From: Lonicera japonica
Taxonomy: Eukaryota > Streptophyta > Magnoliopsida > Dipsacales > Caprifoliaceae
Direction of reading: 5' to 3'
NCBI GenBank assembly: GCA_021464415.1
Contig: CM038471.1
Location: 33,887,234 to 33,951,233 of the forward strand
Length of the DNA: 64,000 nucleotides
Shown: piece after piece, positions 11,397 through 23,200 of the stretch
Layout: each line of letters starts with the position of its first letter
How positions within the stretch are numbered: the stretch's first letter is position 1
Notes under the pieces: generated by a model
Told to the model about the DNA's origin: nothing
The model's database searches: none
Seen by the model: only the letters and a program-made list of their open reading frames with translations
Position numbers and translations under genes: made by a program

Positions 11397-13784
11397 ATGA
11401 ATCTAGCAAAGCTGAGTCTTTCCTCAGCCATCAGGTCAACGCTGATTAACAAACCTGCCTTGAAAACAAGCATAAACCTATCAATCTTGAATGCGCATTT
11501 GCTCAAATGTCGAAATAACAAGCAATTCAGCCAAATTCTTTCACAGATGATCTTGACCGGTTTCATCACAGACACGTATGCTGCTAGTAGAATTCTTAAA
11601 TTCTCCACCGATTCACCTTTCATTCCCATTGATTGCTCCGATAAAATTTTCAATCACATTGAAAACCCTAATGCTTTTATATGGAACACCATGATGAGAG
11701 GTTATTTACAGAGAAACCATCCACACAAGGCCATCTTTGTATATAAATTGATGTTGGAGAATAACTCATGTCCTGATAACTACACATACCCAATTCTAGT
11801 TCAAGCAATTTCTGCCCGATTATCAGCTTTGGAAGGAAAAGCTATACATAATCATGTTATTAGGATGGGATTCAATTCAGATGTTTATGCTCAGAACACG
11901 TTGATTAATATGTATGCACTCTGTGGGATTGTAACTGATGCACGGAAGCTGTTCGATGAAAGTCCTGTATTAGACATAGTTTCTTGGAATTCAATTTTGG
12001 CAGGTTATGTTATGGTGGGAGATGTTGAAGAGGCAAAGTTAATATTTGATCAGATGCCTGAGAGGAATATAATTGCGTCAAATTCTATGATTGTGTTATA
12101 TGGTCGGTCCGGTCGTGTGACTGAGGCTCGTGAATTATTCAATGAAATGGATGAAAAAGATTTGGTTTCATGGACTGCGTTGCTGTCTTGTTATGAGCAA
12201 AATGGGATGTATGAAGAGGCTTTGGTTATGTTTGTGCAAATGAATGACGGTGGAATTATATTAGATGAGGTCGTGGTGGTTAGTACGCTCTCTGCATGTG
12301 CAAACTTGTTAGTTGTTAAGATGGGTGAATTGATACATGGATTAGTTCTCAAAAATGGGTTTGAATCTTATGTTAACATACAAAATGCTTTGATTCACAT
12401 GTATTCAACTTATGGAAATATAATTGCTGCACAAAAACTTTTTAATGGGAGTTACCACTTGGACCAAATATCTTGGAACTCTATGATCTCCGGTTATTTG
12501 AAATGTGGTGCAGTTGAAAAGGCCAGGTCATTATTTGATTCAATGCCCAAGAAAGATATAGTCTCATGGAGCGCGATGATATCAGGGTATACCCAACGTG
12601 ACCGATTCTCCGAGACTTTAGCAATGTTCCAAGATATGCTTCTTGAAGATGTTAGACCCGATGAAACTACATTGGTTAGCGTGATCTCGGCTTGCACCCA
12701 GTTAGCGGCACTTGACCAAGGCAAATGGATACATGCTTTCATAAAGAAAAACGGGTTAAGGGTCAATATTATTCTTGGTACAACCCTTATAGACATGTAC
12801 ATGAAATGTGGGTGTGTGGATAATGCATTGGAGGTCTTTTATGGGATGGAGAAGAAGGGAGTTTCTTCTTGGAATGCCCTAATTCTTGGGTTCGCAATGA
12901 ATGGTATGGTAGAAAGATCGCTTGATATGTTTTCAGAGATGAAGACATGCGATGTGGTGCCTAATGATATAACGTTTGTGGCAGTTCTTAGTGCATGTCG
13001 GCATATGGGCTTAGTTGATGAGGGTCGCCAACACTTTGATTCAATGGTTCGAACCCACAAAATCGAGCCCAATATTAAACACTATGGGTGTATGGTTGAC
13101 CTTTTTGGACGTGCAGGGTTGCTCAAAGAAGCTGAGGAACTAATACGCGATATGCCAATGGCGCCAGATGTTGCTACTTGGGGTGCTTTGTTAGGGGCTT
13201 GTAAGAAACACGGTGACAACGAAATGGGAGAGAGAGTAGGAAGGAAGCTCATTGAGCTTCAACCTGATCATGATGGGTTTCACGTTTTATTATCAAATAT
13301 ATATGCTTCAAAAGGTAATTGGAGCGATGTTCACGAGATCAGAGGGATAATGATGCAACAAGGTGTGGTTAAAACCCCGGGTTGTAGCATAATAGAAGCC
13401 AATGGTGTGGTTCATGAATTCTTAGCAGGTGATAAAACACACACCCAAACGAACGAGATTGAGGATATGTTAAATGAAATGGCTAAGAGACTGAAGTTGT
13501 TGGGTTATTCGCCAGATACAAATGAGGTATCGTTTGACATCGATGATGAGGATAAGGAAACTACTCTATTTAGACATAGTGAGAAGATTGCAATTGCGTT
13601 TGGGCTTATTGCTACTTGCCCACCAACACCAATAAGAATAATGAAGAACTTGCGCATATGCGTGGATTGTCATGTGGTGGCAAAGCTTGTCTCTAAAGCT
13701 TTTGATCGAGAGATTGTGGTGAGGGATCGTCATCGCTTTCACCACTTTAAGCAGGGTTCTTGTTCGTGCATGGAGTATTGGTAG
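11397..13784 (+). CDS. PLS/DYW-class pentatricopeptide repeat protein
   Basis: This intronless 795-aa ORF is a plant organellar RNA-editing factor of the PPR-PLS subfamily. The start at 11397 is chosen because the preceding in-frame 28 codons begin without ATG and cross an acceptor-like TAG. The N-terminus (MNLAKLSLSSAIRST) is Ser/Arg/Leu-rich, as in a mitochondrial or plastid transit peptide. About fifteen PPR repeats follow, recognisable from recurring VSWNSILAGY, WTALLSCYEQNG, ISWNSMISGYLKCG and VSSWNALILGFAMNG cores. Then come the E/E+ region (CSIIEANGVVHEFLAGD) and a complete DYW deaminase domain. That domain has the zinc-binding HSE at 727-729, CVDCH at 755-759 and a C-terminal CSCMEYW, a DYW variant ending E-Y-W. 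The signature residues are intact, so it should convert C to U in organellar transcripts, with the target site set by the repeats. I cannot assign an ortholog. Confidence 0.95.
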   Translation: MNLAKLSLSSAIRSTLINKPALKTSINLSILNAHLLKCRNNKQFSQILSQMILTGFITDTYAASRILKFSTDSPFIPIDCSDKIFNHIENPNAFIWNTMMRGYLQRNHPHKAIFVYKLMLENNSCPDNYTYPILVQAISARLSALEGKAIHNHVIRMGFNSDVYAQNTLINMYALCGIVTDARKLFDESPVLDIVSWNSILAGYVMVGDVEEAKLIFDQMPERNIIASNSMIVLYGRSGRVTEARELFNEMDEKDLVSWTALLSCYEQNGMYEEALVMFVQMNDGGIILDEVVVVSTLSACANLLVVKMGELIHGLVLKNGFESYVNIQNALIHMYSTYGNIIAAQKLFNGSYHLDQISWNSMISGYLKCGAVEKARSLFDSMPKKDIVSWSAMISGYTQRDRFSETLAMFQDMLLEDVRPDETTLVSVISACTQLAALDQGKWIHAFIKKNGLRVNIILGTTLIDMYMKCGCVDNALEVFYGMEKKGVSSWNALILGFAMNGMVERSLDMFSEMKTCDVVPNDITFVAVLSACRHMGLVDEGRQHFDSMVRTHKIEPNIKHYGCMVDLFGRAGLLKEAEELIRDMPMAPDVATWGALLGACKKHGDNEMGERVGRKLIELQPDHDGFHVLLSNIYASKGNWSDVHEIRGIMMQQGVVKTPGCSIIEANGVVHEFLAGDKTHTQTNEIEDMLNEMAKRLKLLGYSPDTNEVSFDIDDEDKETTLFRHSEKIAIAFGLIATCPPTPIRIMKNLRICVDCHVVAKLVSKAFDREIVVRDRHRFHHFKQGSCSCMEYW

Positions 13785-15736
13785 TGGATTTTGGTACAAG
13801 AGCATAATTGGTTTTGAGATTGTCCAATCTTACTCGGTGTTTGTTTGCATGTCAGCATGTATTAGTGGATGTGTTAACTTTAAGAATGAACAAGCCAGAA
13901 ATCCATGACCTGGACAGTTAATGTTTGGGTGTAGATGGAAAGCCAAGTACGTCTACTGTGTAGTCCTACTTTGGTTTGTAGTTTTCATTATTTCATATTT
14001 ACATGTTTGCACCAGTTTTATTTTTATGTGGGTTTTTCGTTTTATATTCAGCTAATTATGGTGAATCCCACGACGGGGTCTCTGTTTTCGATACTTGAAT
14101 GGGGCATGAAAAATTAAGATGGTCTCTTTTGATCGGGAAATTACTGCAGGTATTTGAATTGCTTGGACTTTACTTTTCCAGTACTTTGATTGTTTAAAAG
14201 CTACAGATTTTAGTGTCTTTTCAACTGTTCAAATGGTGTTAATGGAGAATATCCTGAACAAAGAAGCTGGAGAAACCCAATTTATGCTTTAATCTTCTTG
14301 AAGCACTTCCCATAGTTTGTCCTGGTACATACGGATTAGAGGGTACATATGCACCCTCTGGCAATCAGTCAGGTACTCTAGTGGGGGCTTTGATACCCCA
14401 AGTTTTACCGAGAAAAAAAAAAAGGACATTATTGAAAAATTTCTGTTGTAACATTTGTTCAATAGATATTATCTAGTCAAAAGGGTGATTTTAATGTTCT
14501 TAATTCTGTTTAATATTCTTCCTATATTTTAAAATTAATAATTTTATCAATTCTGTTGTTGAACAGCTTGCTCTTTAAGGGTTTCTATATGTCCATGTCT
14601 TCCATTTGGTGAAATGCCACAAAGAAGGTCCTGACTTCTATTGTCATCTCTATATGTTCCATGGTTTTAGGAATTCTGCAAATCCTTTCTTTTCCTATTT
14701 TTGTTTGTTGTGGCATCCAATTGGTGGAGGGATTGTCTTCAAATTTACACGATGATTTAAAATTGTGGGAGTTTATTGATGGCTGTATTTTCTATTACTT
14801 AGCTTTTTCCTATTAAAATTTGTGGATTTCAATATTTTACAATATATTTAGTTTTACCTAAATATATCTATGCTCGATCGTTAACAATTTTGCTTTTGAT
14901 CTTTTCAAGTATAGTTGGGTTTCCCATATTTATTGTTTCAGTACTCTCCATTTTAACTGTGGCATTTATATATGTCACTATCACACAATTGCAATTTATG
15001 TTTTAGTTGATATGTATTTACAATGAGATGTTTATAGTTTCAATATATTCTCATCTAGACAAAAAGAAAAAGGATGGAGTTTAATTGGGGGTTCACTGCC
15101 TTATAATGACCACCTGCAGTCTGGCCATCTTGAGACTCCCAACCTGACAAATGCCAGCCCAAACCTGTAGCCTAAATGCTTTTGGTAGACATTTTAAGCA
15201 GTGTTTGGGATCAAAGTGTTTGCTAAGTTTTGAATCTTCTGATACATCAAAATAACAGCGAGAGATCTGAACCATGATGTTCAATGAAAAATATGATTTG
15301 GATTTTTCTTTTTTCGAAAAATATTATTGGAAGTATGATATTATGAAACTTGAATTTTTGTTGTGGAGGCACTGTCAAGGATGAAAAATTGATGGTTGTC
15401 AGCCTGTGAATTGCCTATTGTTATTTGCCGTGAATTTTTTTTATTGTGATTAATGTTTGTTTCCAAACACAGATGGTTTAGGGTCTTGCGAGAAAAATAG
15501 CAGTGGACTTCGATGTCAAGAATAGTGCAAAACTAACAAAGGCGTCCAAATACAGCTGAAGTCAGAGCTGACATTGAACCGATTACAAAGCAGAATTGAT
15601 CTGTAGTTGCTTGTAGGGATCCATTCACTTTCCAATTAGTTAAATCATGCTATAAAATGAAGATGCACTAAGCTCACAATGGTATATTATTGAAATATGA
15701 ATTATATGATTTAGTTTTATCAATTTTATTTTACAG

Positions 15737-15852
15737 AATTGCTACCGATCCAAGGGTAAAAGGTTGGAGTTCAGAGGAGGTGAAGGGAGTACATGAATTT
15801 GACTTCAGCGGTAGCCCTCAACCACACGAACTTAACGCCCATTTTTCCTCCG
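15737..15852 (+). CDS. Orphan exon-like segment, unidentified
   Basis: A 116-bp block is bounded by TTTTATTTTACAG at its left edge and CCTCCG|GTAACC at its right. It is open in one frame, reading IATDPRVKGWSSEEVKGVHE and then FDFSGSPQPHELNAHFSSG. The composition is protein-like and richer in G+C than its surroundings. I do not recognise the protein family. No flanking exons could be joined to it, so it may be a captured exon, a relic of a lost gene or part of an unrecognised small gene. Confidence 0.3.
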
Positions 15853-16479
15853 GTAACCCTTTTTTAAGCTTGATTTCTTTTATCATACAGCTTAGTCCAT
15901 TTTGATCCATTTTGGATATTTTTTATTTAATGATAGAAAGATATCTTTTATCATACAACAATAGATGATATACTAGAGCTTTTGGCTTTAATTAATATTC
16001 AACCTTTTTTTTGTTACACATTTTCATGTATAATGTCTACTCATAATGTTGATATGTTAAGAATTTGTTGTCTCTACTCTACTAATTTAGTCCAGTTAGT
16101 TTTGTTAAAAATTCCATATTTATGTTACTAGACAATCTCGCTAAAGGTGTATGCACAATTTTTAGTAGTTGTTGTAGTTACTTAAAGAATTCAAACAAAA
16201 TATTAAGTAACTTAAGAGAATTTTACATACTGAAGCATCACGTGTGTGTGCTTTTTCTTTCTTTCTTTCTGTGAACTTGATGTGCTTATTGTCAGAGAAA
16301 CATGATCTAATAAAGTACTTTTAACATGTAGAATTGCTCATATGTTAAAAAACAAAATTTAATGTGCCCGTGCATTGCACGGGTTGAAAACTTGTTATAT
16401 TAAAAATTCAATCATAGGATCCAGTCTATTTGATTAAAAGTCCAATAGTAAGAGTGCATGTCATATTAGATTTAGAGTT

Positions 16480-16631
16480 TATGAGTCCGTATGAATTAAA
16501 TTTGGAGTCTAACTTAAGCGTTTCAAACAGTTAGGACTCAACTATTAGTAGAAGGCTATGAGTCCATATTAAATTAGATTTGGAGTCTAACTCAGATGTA
16601 AATAGTTAGGACTCAACTATTAGTAGAAGGC
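16480..16631 (+). repeat. Two-copy direct repeat, unit about 76 bp
   Basis: Copy 1 (16480-16556) and copy 2 (16557-16631) both run from TATGAGTCC through TTTGGAGTCTAACT and GTTAGGACTCAACTATTAG to GTAGAAGGC. They differ by a few substitutions and a short indel. The repeat sits in non-coding DNA and no function is evident. Confidence 0.8.
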
Positions 16632-17897
16632 TGGTGATGCTTACAACAATAATAACTTATCTGATCCTCCTCTTCTTCTTCCTACTAAGTTTTTGTAAAC
16701 ATTTGTTTGTGTAACAGTATTGATTGTGGTTTTGAATTATTTGATTGGTGGTTGAAATTTAGAGTTATTTAATAAAATAGAGTAAAACTTATATTAACTA
16801 TCATATTATTTAATCATGTTAAAATTATCTCTTTTGATTATGTGCAACGCGCATGCTTCTTAGTTGGTACTCCTAAAAATGTAGAGTATAAACAGGGGAG
16901 GAGTTTGCGACGCTCAAAACAAGTGGCGCTAATAATGAGTGAAAACACTTCTAGCAACGATTGTTTCTAGCATTATTGATTTCTTTTTAGCCTAAGTAAA
17001 TATATTGATGACAGGACCAGCCCGAGGGGTTGGCAAGCAGGGCGGAGATTTGCTCTGTATACCAATACTTCCAGATTTGAAGTTCCCGTAAAAAAAAAAA
17101 AGAAATCAAGTTACTAATCAGAAGACTCTTGAACATTTAGTAGAACTTGATCCTTACCTCTCGTTTGGTTTGACCTTTTTGTGCATCTCAATAATCTTAA
17201 ATTGGTAAATTCACATATAATTCGTGTGTAGAGTTTCAAGCACAGAATTTCGTTCCTTAGTTGAAGTTCAATCATTGTATTTGAAATGCCCAATTTCTCT
17301 TTCTAGAAAGAACAAAAACTCAAAATAAGAATAGAAGATTTAACGATACAGAACTAATTGAGAATTAAGCGCAACAGGTTGAAAGTCTAATTTTTCCTAA
17401 AAATCAAAAGATACAGAACCAGATTTTTGTCTGACATCACTGTCAATGAAGGTGGGGCATCTAAAGCAAGAATATTTGCCCGTGAAGTGCCAAAGCTAAA
17501 TTATCATCTTCAAACCTGGGAATTTTCTTTCATCTTACGTTTGAAGCATATGCTCAACCATTAGTTGTATTTGGTGGATAAAAGAAAATAGAGTGATGGA
17601 CTAAACAATTTGTGTTTCTTTGAGATGAATTTAGGTGAAAGAGGTGAAGAGAGAGGGTCGTCTTAAATTGGAACCAAGTTTGGAGAATTGTAAATTATAG
17701 AGTGATTGGAGACAGAGAGGGTTGGAGGAAGAAAAGAAAAGGTATAAGCATCTCTAAAATTTTCAGAAAAATTGGTGTGCAGTTAAAAATGTTACTGTTC
17801 ACAAAGCTTGCAGTAAATGTTGATGCATAGGCCAAGCAAGGTGTCTATCTACTTAGTGAACATCTTGAAAGCCTCAAGCTATTGAGAAGGCTTAATA

Positions 17898-17942
17898 CTC
17901 CCCCCGTCCGTAATTAAGACTCACTATTTGAGACGAAGGGAG
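17898..17942. mobile_element. Minimal Stowaway-like MITE remnant
   Basis: Terminal repeats CTCCCCCCGTCC and GACGAAGGGAG are near-inverted copies flanked by TA on both sides (17896-17897 and 17943-17944). This matches the Stowaway/Tc1-mariner terminus (CTCCCTCCGTCC) and TA target. At 45 bp it is almost only termini, so it is a deletion derivative. Confidence 0.6.
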
Positions 17943-19372
17943 TATATAATTACTGCTTGTTGCAAAGGTACATAACTTTCGCACAAAGTGATGTGGCAGT
18001 GATATGATTCATTCGATATTGGATTCTACCTGCGAGTATTAGATCTTATTAGTTCCTTTTGAAGTCTTTGTTTTTGTGAATGATGGGAAATATTTGTTAG
18101 GACAACTCTTATGTCTTTTTAGTAATGTTATATTTATAAAATAGAACATAAACAATTGTCTCGCGCCTAAGCCACATCTACATAACGCTTTTAATAAAAT
18201 TGACTATCACCAATAAAATAATGGAAACATCTTGCCTATCATAAGCTTTTGTGCATTTTGCACCTAGATTGGCAAGAGTTGTTTCATTCCATTGTGACTA
18301 TCAGAAGCTCAATTTGTTTACTTTGTGATTGATTAAGCATTATTCTGCTATCTCAGTAACATTTTACATCAATTATATGCAGAGGTGCTTGCTTAACTGC
18401 GCTCAAGATATATTACTTGCTGAAATGCATCCACTTTTGGTGATTTCACTCACGGGACCATTTTCAACTCCTATGTCCCTGCCCAACTCCCCGAGAGTAT
18501 GCCTCTCCAGTAGGGAGATTAGCACACGGTTGGCTTGAGATGAGACTGGATTTGCCTTGGGGCCATGTCTCGTTACCTGCTTTGAAGTTCATGAATGCGA
18601 TCAAACATATATATGTAGAAAAAAGAAGTGGCAAAATGCATTGAACGTCAATTGGCAACTTTGTGGTGTTTTTGTGAGAGACCAGAAGCACAAATAGCAT
18701 GTGTTGACCCTCATCATGTGAGGTTAATATAACCATCTCATTTGTTTAATGCATTGATAGGGATCCACAGTAATTGGTTATCATTAATCTAGAGTATTAG
18801 CCAATCGGGTGAGAAAACCATGTTTGCATCTCACCACGTTTGCCATCGCGTAAAGAGGATCAACATATCTGTACTCCAGACTAATTGTGCTCGCCTTTGT
18901 TCATGTAGACTGAAGAAAAGAAGGAAAATATTTTGGTCAGTGGGTATGACTAGTTATAAAGCCAAGTGATTGCTCAAATTAAAAGATCAGTTTCTTAAAA
19001 TTTATTGTACTTGTTTGACTTGTAATGCTTTTAGAGCAATATATTTTCTACTCTTTCCTTCGGCAGATGATGTGCACAGGACTTCAGTAGTACTTGTTTC
19101 TCTCGTAATCACATCAATGGTCATTAATACAATTATTTTTTATTGTAAGATTTGGAACAATTATTTACATCTGAAAAAATAAATGAGAAAATTAATATGC
19201 GACATATCCTGAAAAAGAAAATGGGACAAGTGATTTAAGACTAAAAGAGTAACTAATACACTGTCTGCGCATCATTTGATATGCAATAATAAGAACATAA
19301 AATTGGATTAACTGTTTAACTATCACAAGACATTCACATCTCTCCCATCGTGTTTTCAGAGACTTTTGCTAC

Positions 19373-19437
19373 TCTCCGAGAGGAATGAGTAGAGAGTGGC
19401 GCTCTCCGAGGGGAGTGAGTAGAGAGTAGTGCGTGTT
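19373..19437 (+). repeat. Short tandem repeat around CTCTCCGAG
   Basis: Two adjacent units of about 33 bp each read CTCTCCGAG..GGAATGAGTAGAGAGT with minor differences. They lie upstream of nothing recognisable. Confidence 0.65.
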
Positions 19438-20283
19438 GTAGATACAACTGTATTTGACACATACCACTAACCTTTGCCCAGAAACTCCAATGCTTCCGTA
19501 GCCATCGCAAGCCTGATGAGTTTTTTAAAGTTCACGAGACATGACATTCTTGTGCTATTACATGGACCAAATGCATTGCAAGATTGTGAGTGTGTGCATT
19601 TACGAGCCCCTTCAAATGTAGCTCAAGGTAAATTCCCGTGGGGGTGGTCCGGTGTGTGCTAGGACGCATCATATCACAGAACACCATTGATGCTGGTTGG
19701 TTGCAAGATGTGTACAAACTGATCCATAGCTAATTCAAGTAAAGTTTCACTCACACATTTCTTCGAACATTTCTACGTGCACGTTTAGTTATTCTTCAAA
19801 CATTCTACGCGCGAGTTTAGTTAGAAGTGTGAGTATCTTTTCAAAGTATGATTTGACGATATTAGTGGCCAAGGTTGACGGTCTTTGACTGATATCATAG
19901 TTACCAGGATCTCTACTACCCCTTACAGCCTTACTTATCGCGATCTCTAAAGCAGATTCAAAATTATTTTGCCAAGTAAATCGATCTAACCAACCAAAAA
20001 AGTGAGCAAAATGTGAAACTCCCCACGTAAATGATCTCGAGTTTCATTTTCAATGTGAAAAAATCTCTAAAATATGTATTGATCATTGTATATAATACAC
20101 ATACATAAGCCCAAAACTAGTTCAGACGCACTCTAAACAAGTCACTGTTTTATACAGTAATGTACAAAAAACAAATCCATTTCAGGTTGAAAAGTTGCCT
20201 TCAACTCTTTTTATTTCTATATCCTACACTTACTACTGTACAGTACGGTAATTTCTTTTTTTACCTTCGATGAAAGAGTTCAT

Positions 20284-23200
20284 TTACACAAGAATTTGGG
20301 ACTTGGCAGCATTGCGGCAGCATTTTTTCCGGCCAGATTTTGAAACAGCGCAAATGCAGTTCTCAAGAATGGCATAGTCTTCTTCCAAATATAAGAGCGA
20401 AGCCTTCTCTGGATTTTCCACCAGCATTTTCGATGTCAAAAACCCAGCAAGTGTCCACGTTTGGTAGAGTCGAGATTGCTTTCCAATAAACTTTCCATTT
20501 TTGGTATCGTAATATTCAGGCCAGCGGTCTGCCGCAAGCCTTTTCTCAGCCAAATCAATTGCCTTCTTTGCTAGTTCTGTTCTTCCCATCTTAATGCATG
20601 CCAGTGTAAACTGAAAGAAATATAAAAGAGAGAGCATTTTAAGTGTCATCCGGATGTTCCACACTTTCTTATCTTAAGGACGGACTAAATTGAAGTTACT
20701 TAAACCGAAATATACGACCCTTTTGGAAAGAAATTCTAAAACCAAGTCAAGATTTTACCTGCCATAGTAGCGTTGGCCAAGATCCGCCATTGTGGTATGA
20801 CCAAGCTCTGCAAGGTGAATAAGAATATTTTTTTGTAATCACAAAATTAGTTGAATAAACCATTATACGGCAAGTTATTGTCGCAACCAGTTATTCATAT
20901 TGGATGCATTGATGGGTTGTACCACCTGGTATGAAAGAATGCTGCACTCATGACTCATCAATACACAATGTATGAATAAACCGTTGATGAAAGTTCAAAG
21001 AAAACTCACGTATTTTTCGGGTCACTACCAGTGATTATACGCCAGTCTTCGCTTTCCAAAGCAGGGTAAGATATCTTGAGAGGCATACTAGCCACAAGAT
21101 CATCCCATTTGGCTTCAATCAAATTCAAAATTGAATCATTTTGCTTAGGAGTACCCAGGGACGAAACAATGGACCAAAGATTTCCGAGTGTGAAGAACCT
21201 AAAATCCATGTGGCCCGGCTGTAGATTGCCAATCAAATAACCACCTTTCTCAGGAATCCAATCCATTAACCAATTGGGAATTTGTTCAGGGTAGATATTG
21301 AACTTGTTAGTTGCCTCATTAGAATATTCCTCAGTCTTATATCGGTAGATCTCGTTGATCTTCTTCAGGTCTACCCAGTAATATTCTCTAATGTGAAATG
21401 ACAATGCGCTGAGTCTGTTGGTGATGGCCCTCACCAAATTCTTTGATCCTTCATCTAAGGCAAGCATCTCACGCGAGCACCTCAAGGCCGAGTAGAATAA
21501 GGACTGCACAAATAAAAAATTTCCATGCATAGGATAAGTCAGAGCTGGGGTAAGGTATCTTGGATTGAAATAAGAAACAAAAACCCATCTTGTAAATGCT
21601 CAATTTTCTAAAAATAGGTTTTGCGCAGATGCCAGGGTGGCTGCCTAAACCTATTAGAGACGTAGGCCAGGCCAGTAGCGATTAGGCAGATCCCGACCTG
21701 CCCAGCCTAGGAATGATTTAGGGTGTAAAAGACAAACATTGTTATACAATATAAAAAAATTAATATATTTCAATGGCTACAAATGAAAATTTTGACTTAA
21801 ATATCATAAAATCTTGTTATTGTATCCTTCACTTGAGTTAATAAAGCCTCAGAAACATTTACTTACTTGAATCTCTAATGGGTGACCGTGGATACCCAAG
21901 CGTCGATCTATCATGCACGAGCCATCAGTGACTAACAAAGAAGGAAACATATCAAACCCGTCCGATAGACACAAGTTCATTATTAGTTTTATGCTAGTCT
22001 GGATATCCACCCTTTCTTGAAATGCATAGTCGCCAGTAATCTTCCCATAAGCTCTCAATAAAATGATCCACCACAATCCTGTACACAAAAGTCAAGATGT
22101 AAACAAGAATTTCAATTCTCATTTCCTGCATCATCTCAATCACCCCTAAAAAACTAACTCTTTTGTTTGAAATAGGAAGGAAAGGCAAAAGGAAGGAAAA
22201 GTGGAAGGTGGGCTGTTGTATGTGCCCTAGTATGCAGTTGCAATAGGCGTGGACACGTTACACACTATGGGTTTCATCCCACATGCCTGGGTGAGGTGAA
22301 TTGATGTATGCGCCTTTTGAGGATAAAAGCAAAACAGTGCGAGTTCAAGCCCAAACCAGACAATATCTTATTGAAACACACCCCAACATTGAGTCTTTTC
22401 ATATATACAAGATAGACATGCGTGCAAAATGAAACGTATGGAGAACAAAATAATGGAAGGTACTGCAACTTCGCTTGAGAACCATATGATATGATCCGGT
22501 CTAGCTCCAGTTTCTATTCAACCATGGTGGTTCATGGCATTCTAAATGATGATCCACACATGCTGAATTACAAGGATAGGGCATGGAAATTCAAAAGGAA
22601 TTTCATAGAATTTCACATGTTCGATTCAAGAAGCTTAAACGATGATCATGCATTCCATGGGATTCCTAAAGATTGGGCGTGGAAGTTCAAGAGGGTAGAA
22701 CGGCAAGGTGGCCCATTGGAATAATCTAGAAGATATTAATTTAAGTTGTTTTTAAATTAATATGGCTTCTTGAGTCTCATTATTCAATTAGGAATTAGGT
22801 TATTATTTTCCTTTTTGAATAGTTTCCATATTATTTTTATTATTAATTTCCTTGTTGCATTAGGAATATTATAGGTGTTATTATTTTCCTTTTCTAAGTA
22901 GGAATTAGTTTCCTTTTTGAATTAGGATTAAGGCTTTGTTTACTCCTATTTAAAGGAGGCACATTATTGTTTTATGAATAAGTTTTGATGATTAATAATA
23001 TTGAGAGTTTTCTCTTTGTGTTCTCTAAGAACATGTTGAACATGTTGAATTGATTAATTCAATTGTTCTTGACTTATCAATCAATTCTCCACCAATTGAT
23101 TGTGGCGTCTTCGACTATACCGAGGTTCGCGCTTCTTTAAGCGTTGGGTTGAGGTTTCCGCCATCCATCTTTCGACGTATTCCAAGGTTCTTGCTACGTT

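Larger units (their letters stand above)
13785..20283. other. Long non-coding stretch with an orphan exon-like segment and repeats
   Basis: No complete gene is visible between the PPR stop and the invertase stop. The contents I can name are listed separately: an exon-like segment at 15737, a two-copy repeat at 16480, a minimal Stowaway remnant at 17898 and a short tandem repeat at 19373. A palindromic GCCCGTGCATTGCACGGG lies at 16366-16383. A short A-tract at 17089 may mark a retroposed fragment. Confidence 0.5.

Noticed and set aside
11375..13805. Antisense open frames across the PPR gene
   Set aside because: They are shadows of a strongly conserved plus-strand gene.
16366..16383. Palindrome GCCCGTGCATTGCACGGG as a Helitron end or terminator
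   Set aside because: No CTRR end or partner terminus is visible; the phrase is common in plant repeats.
21610..21720. Possible repeat shared with 56600-56850 (CCTAGG/GGCAG-type text)
   Set aside because: Words are similar (CCTAGGCGCTAGG, GATTGGGCAGG) but no boundaries or alignable length could be defined by eye.
22306..22380. Possible SINE around GAGTTCAAGCCC
   Set aside because: B-box-like text only; no A box, tail or target duplication.
22491..22724. Short ORF in the left LTR
   Set aside because: It is the LTR copy of the last 78 codons of the retroelement ORF, not a separate gene.
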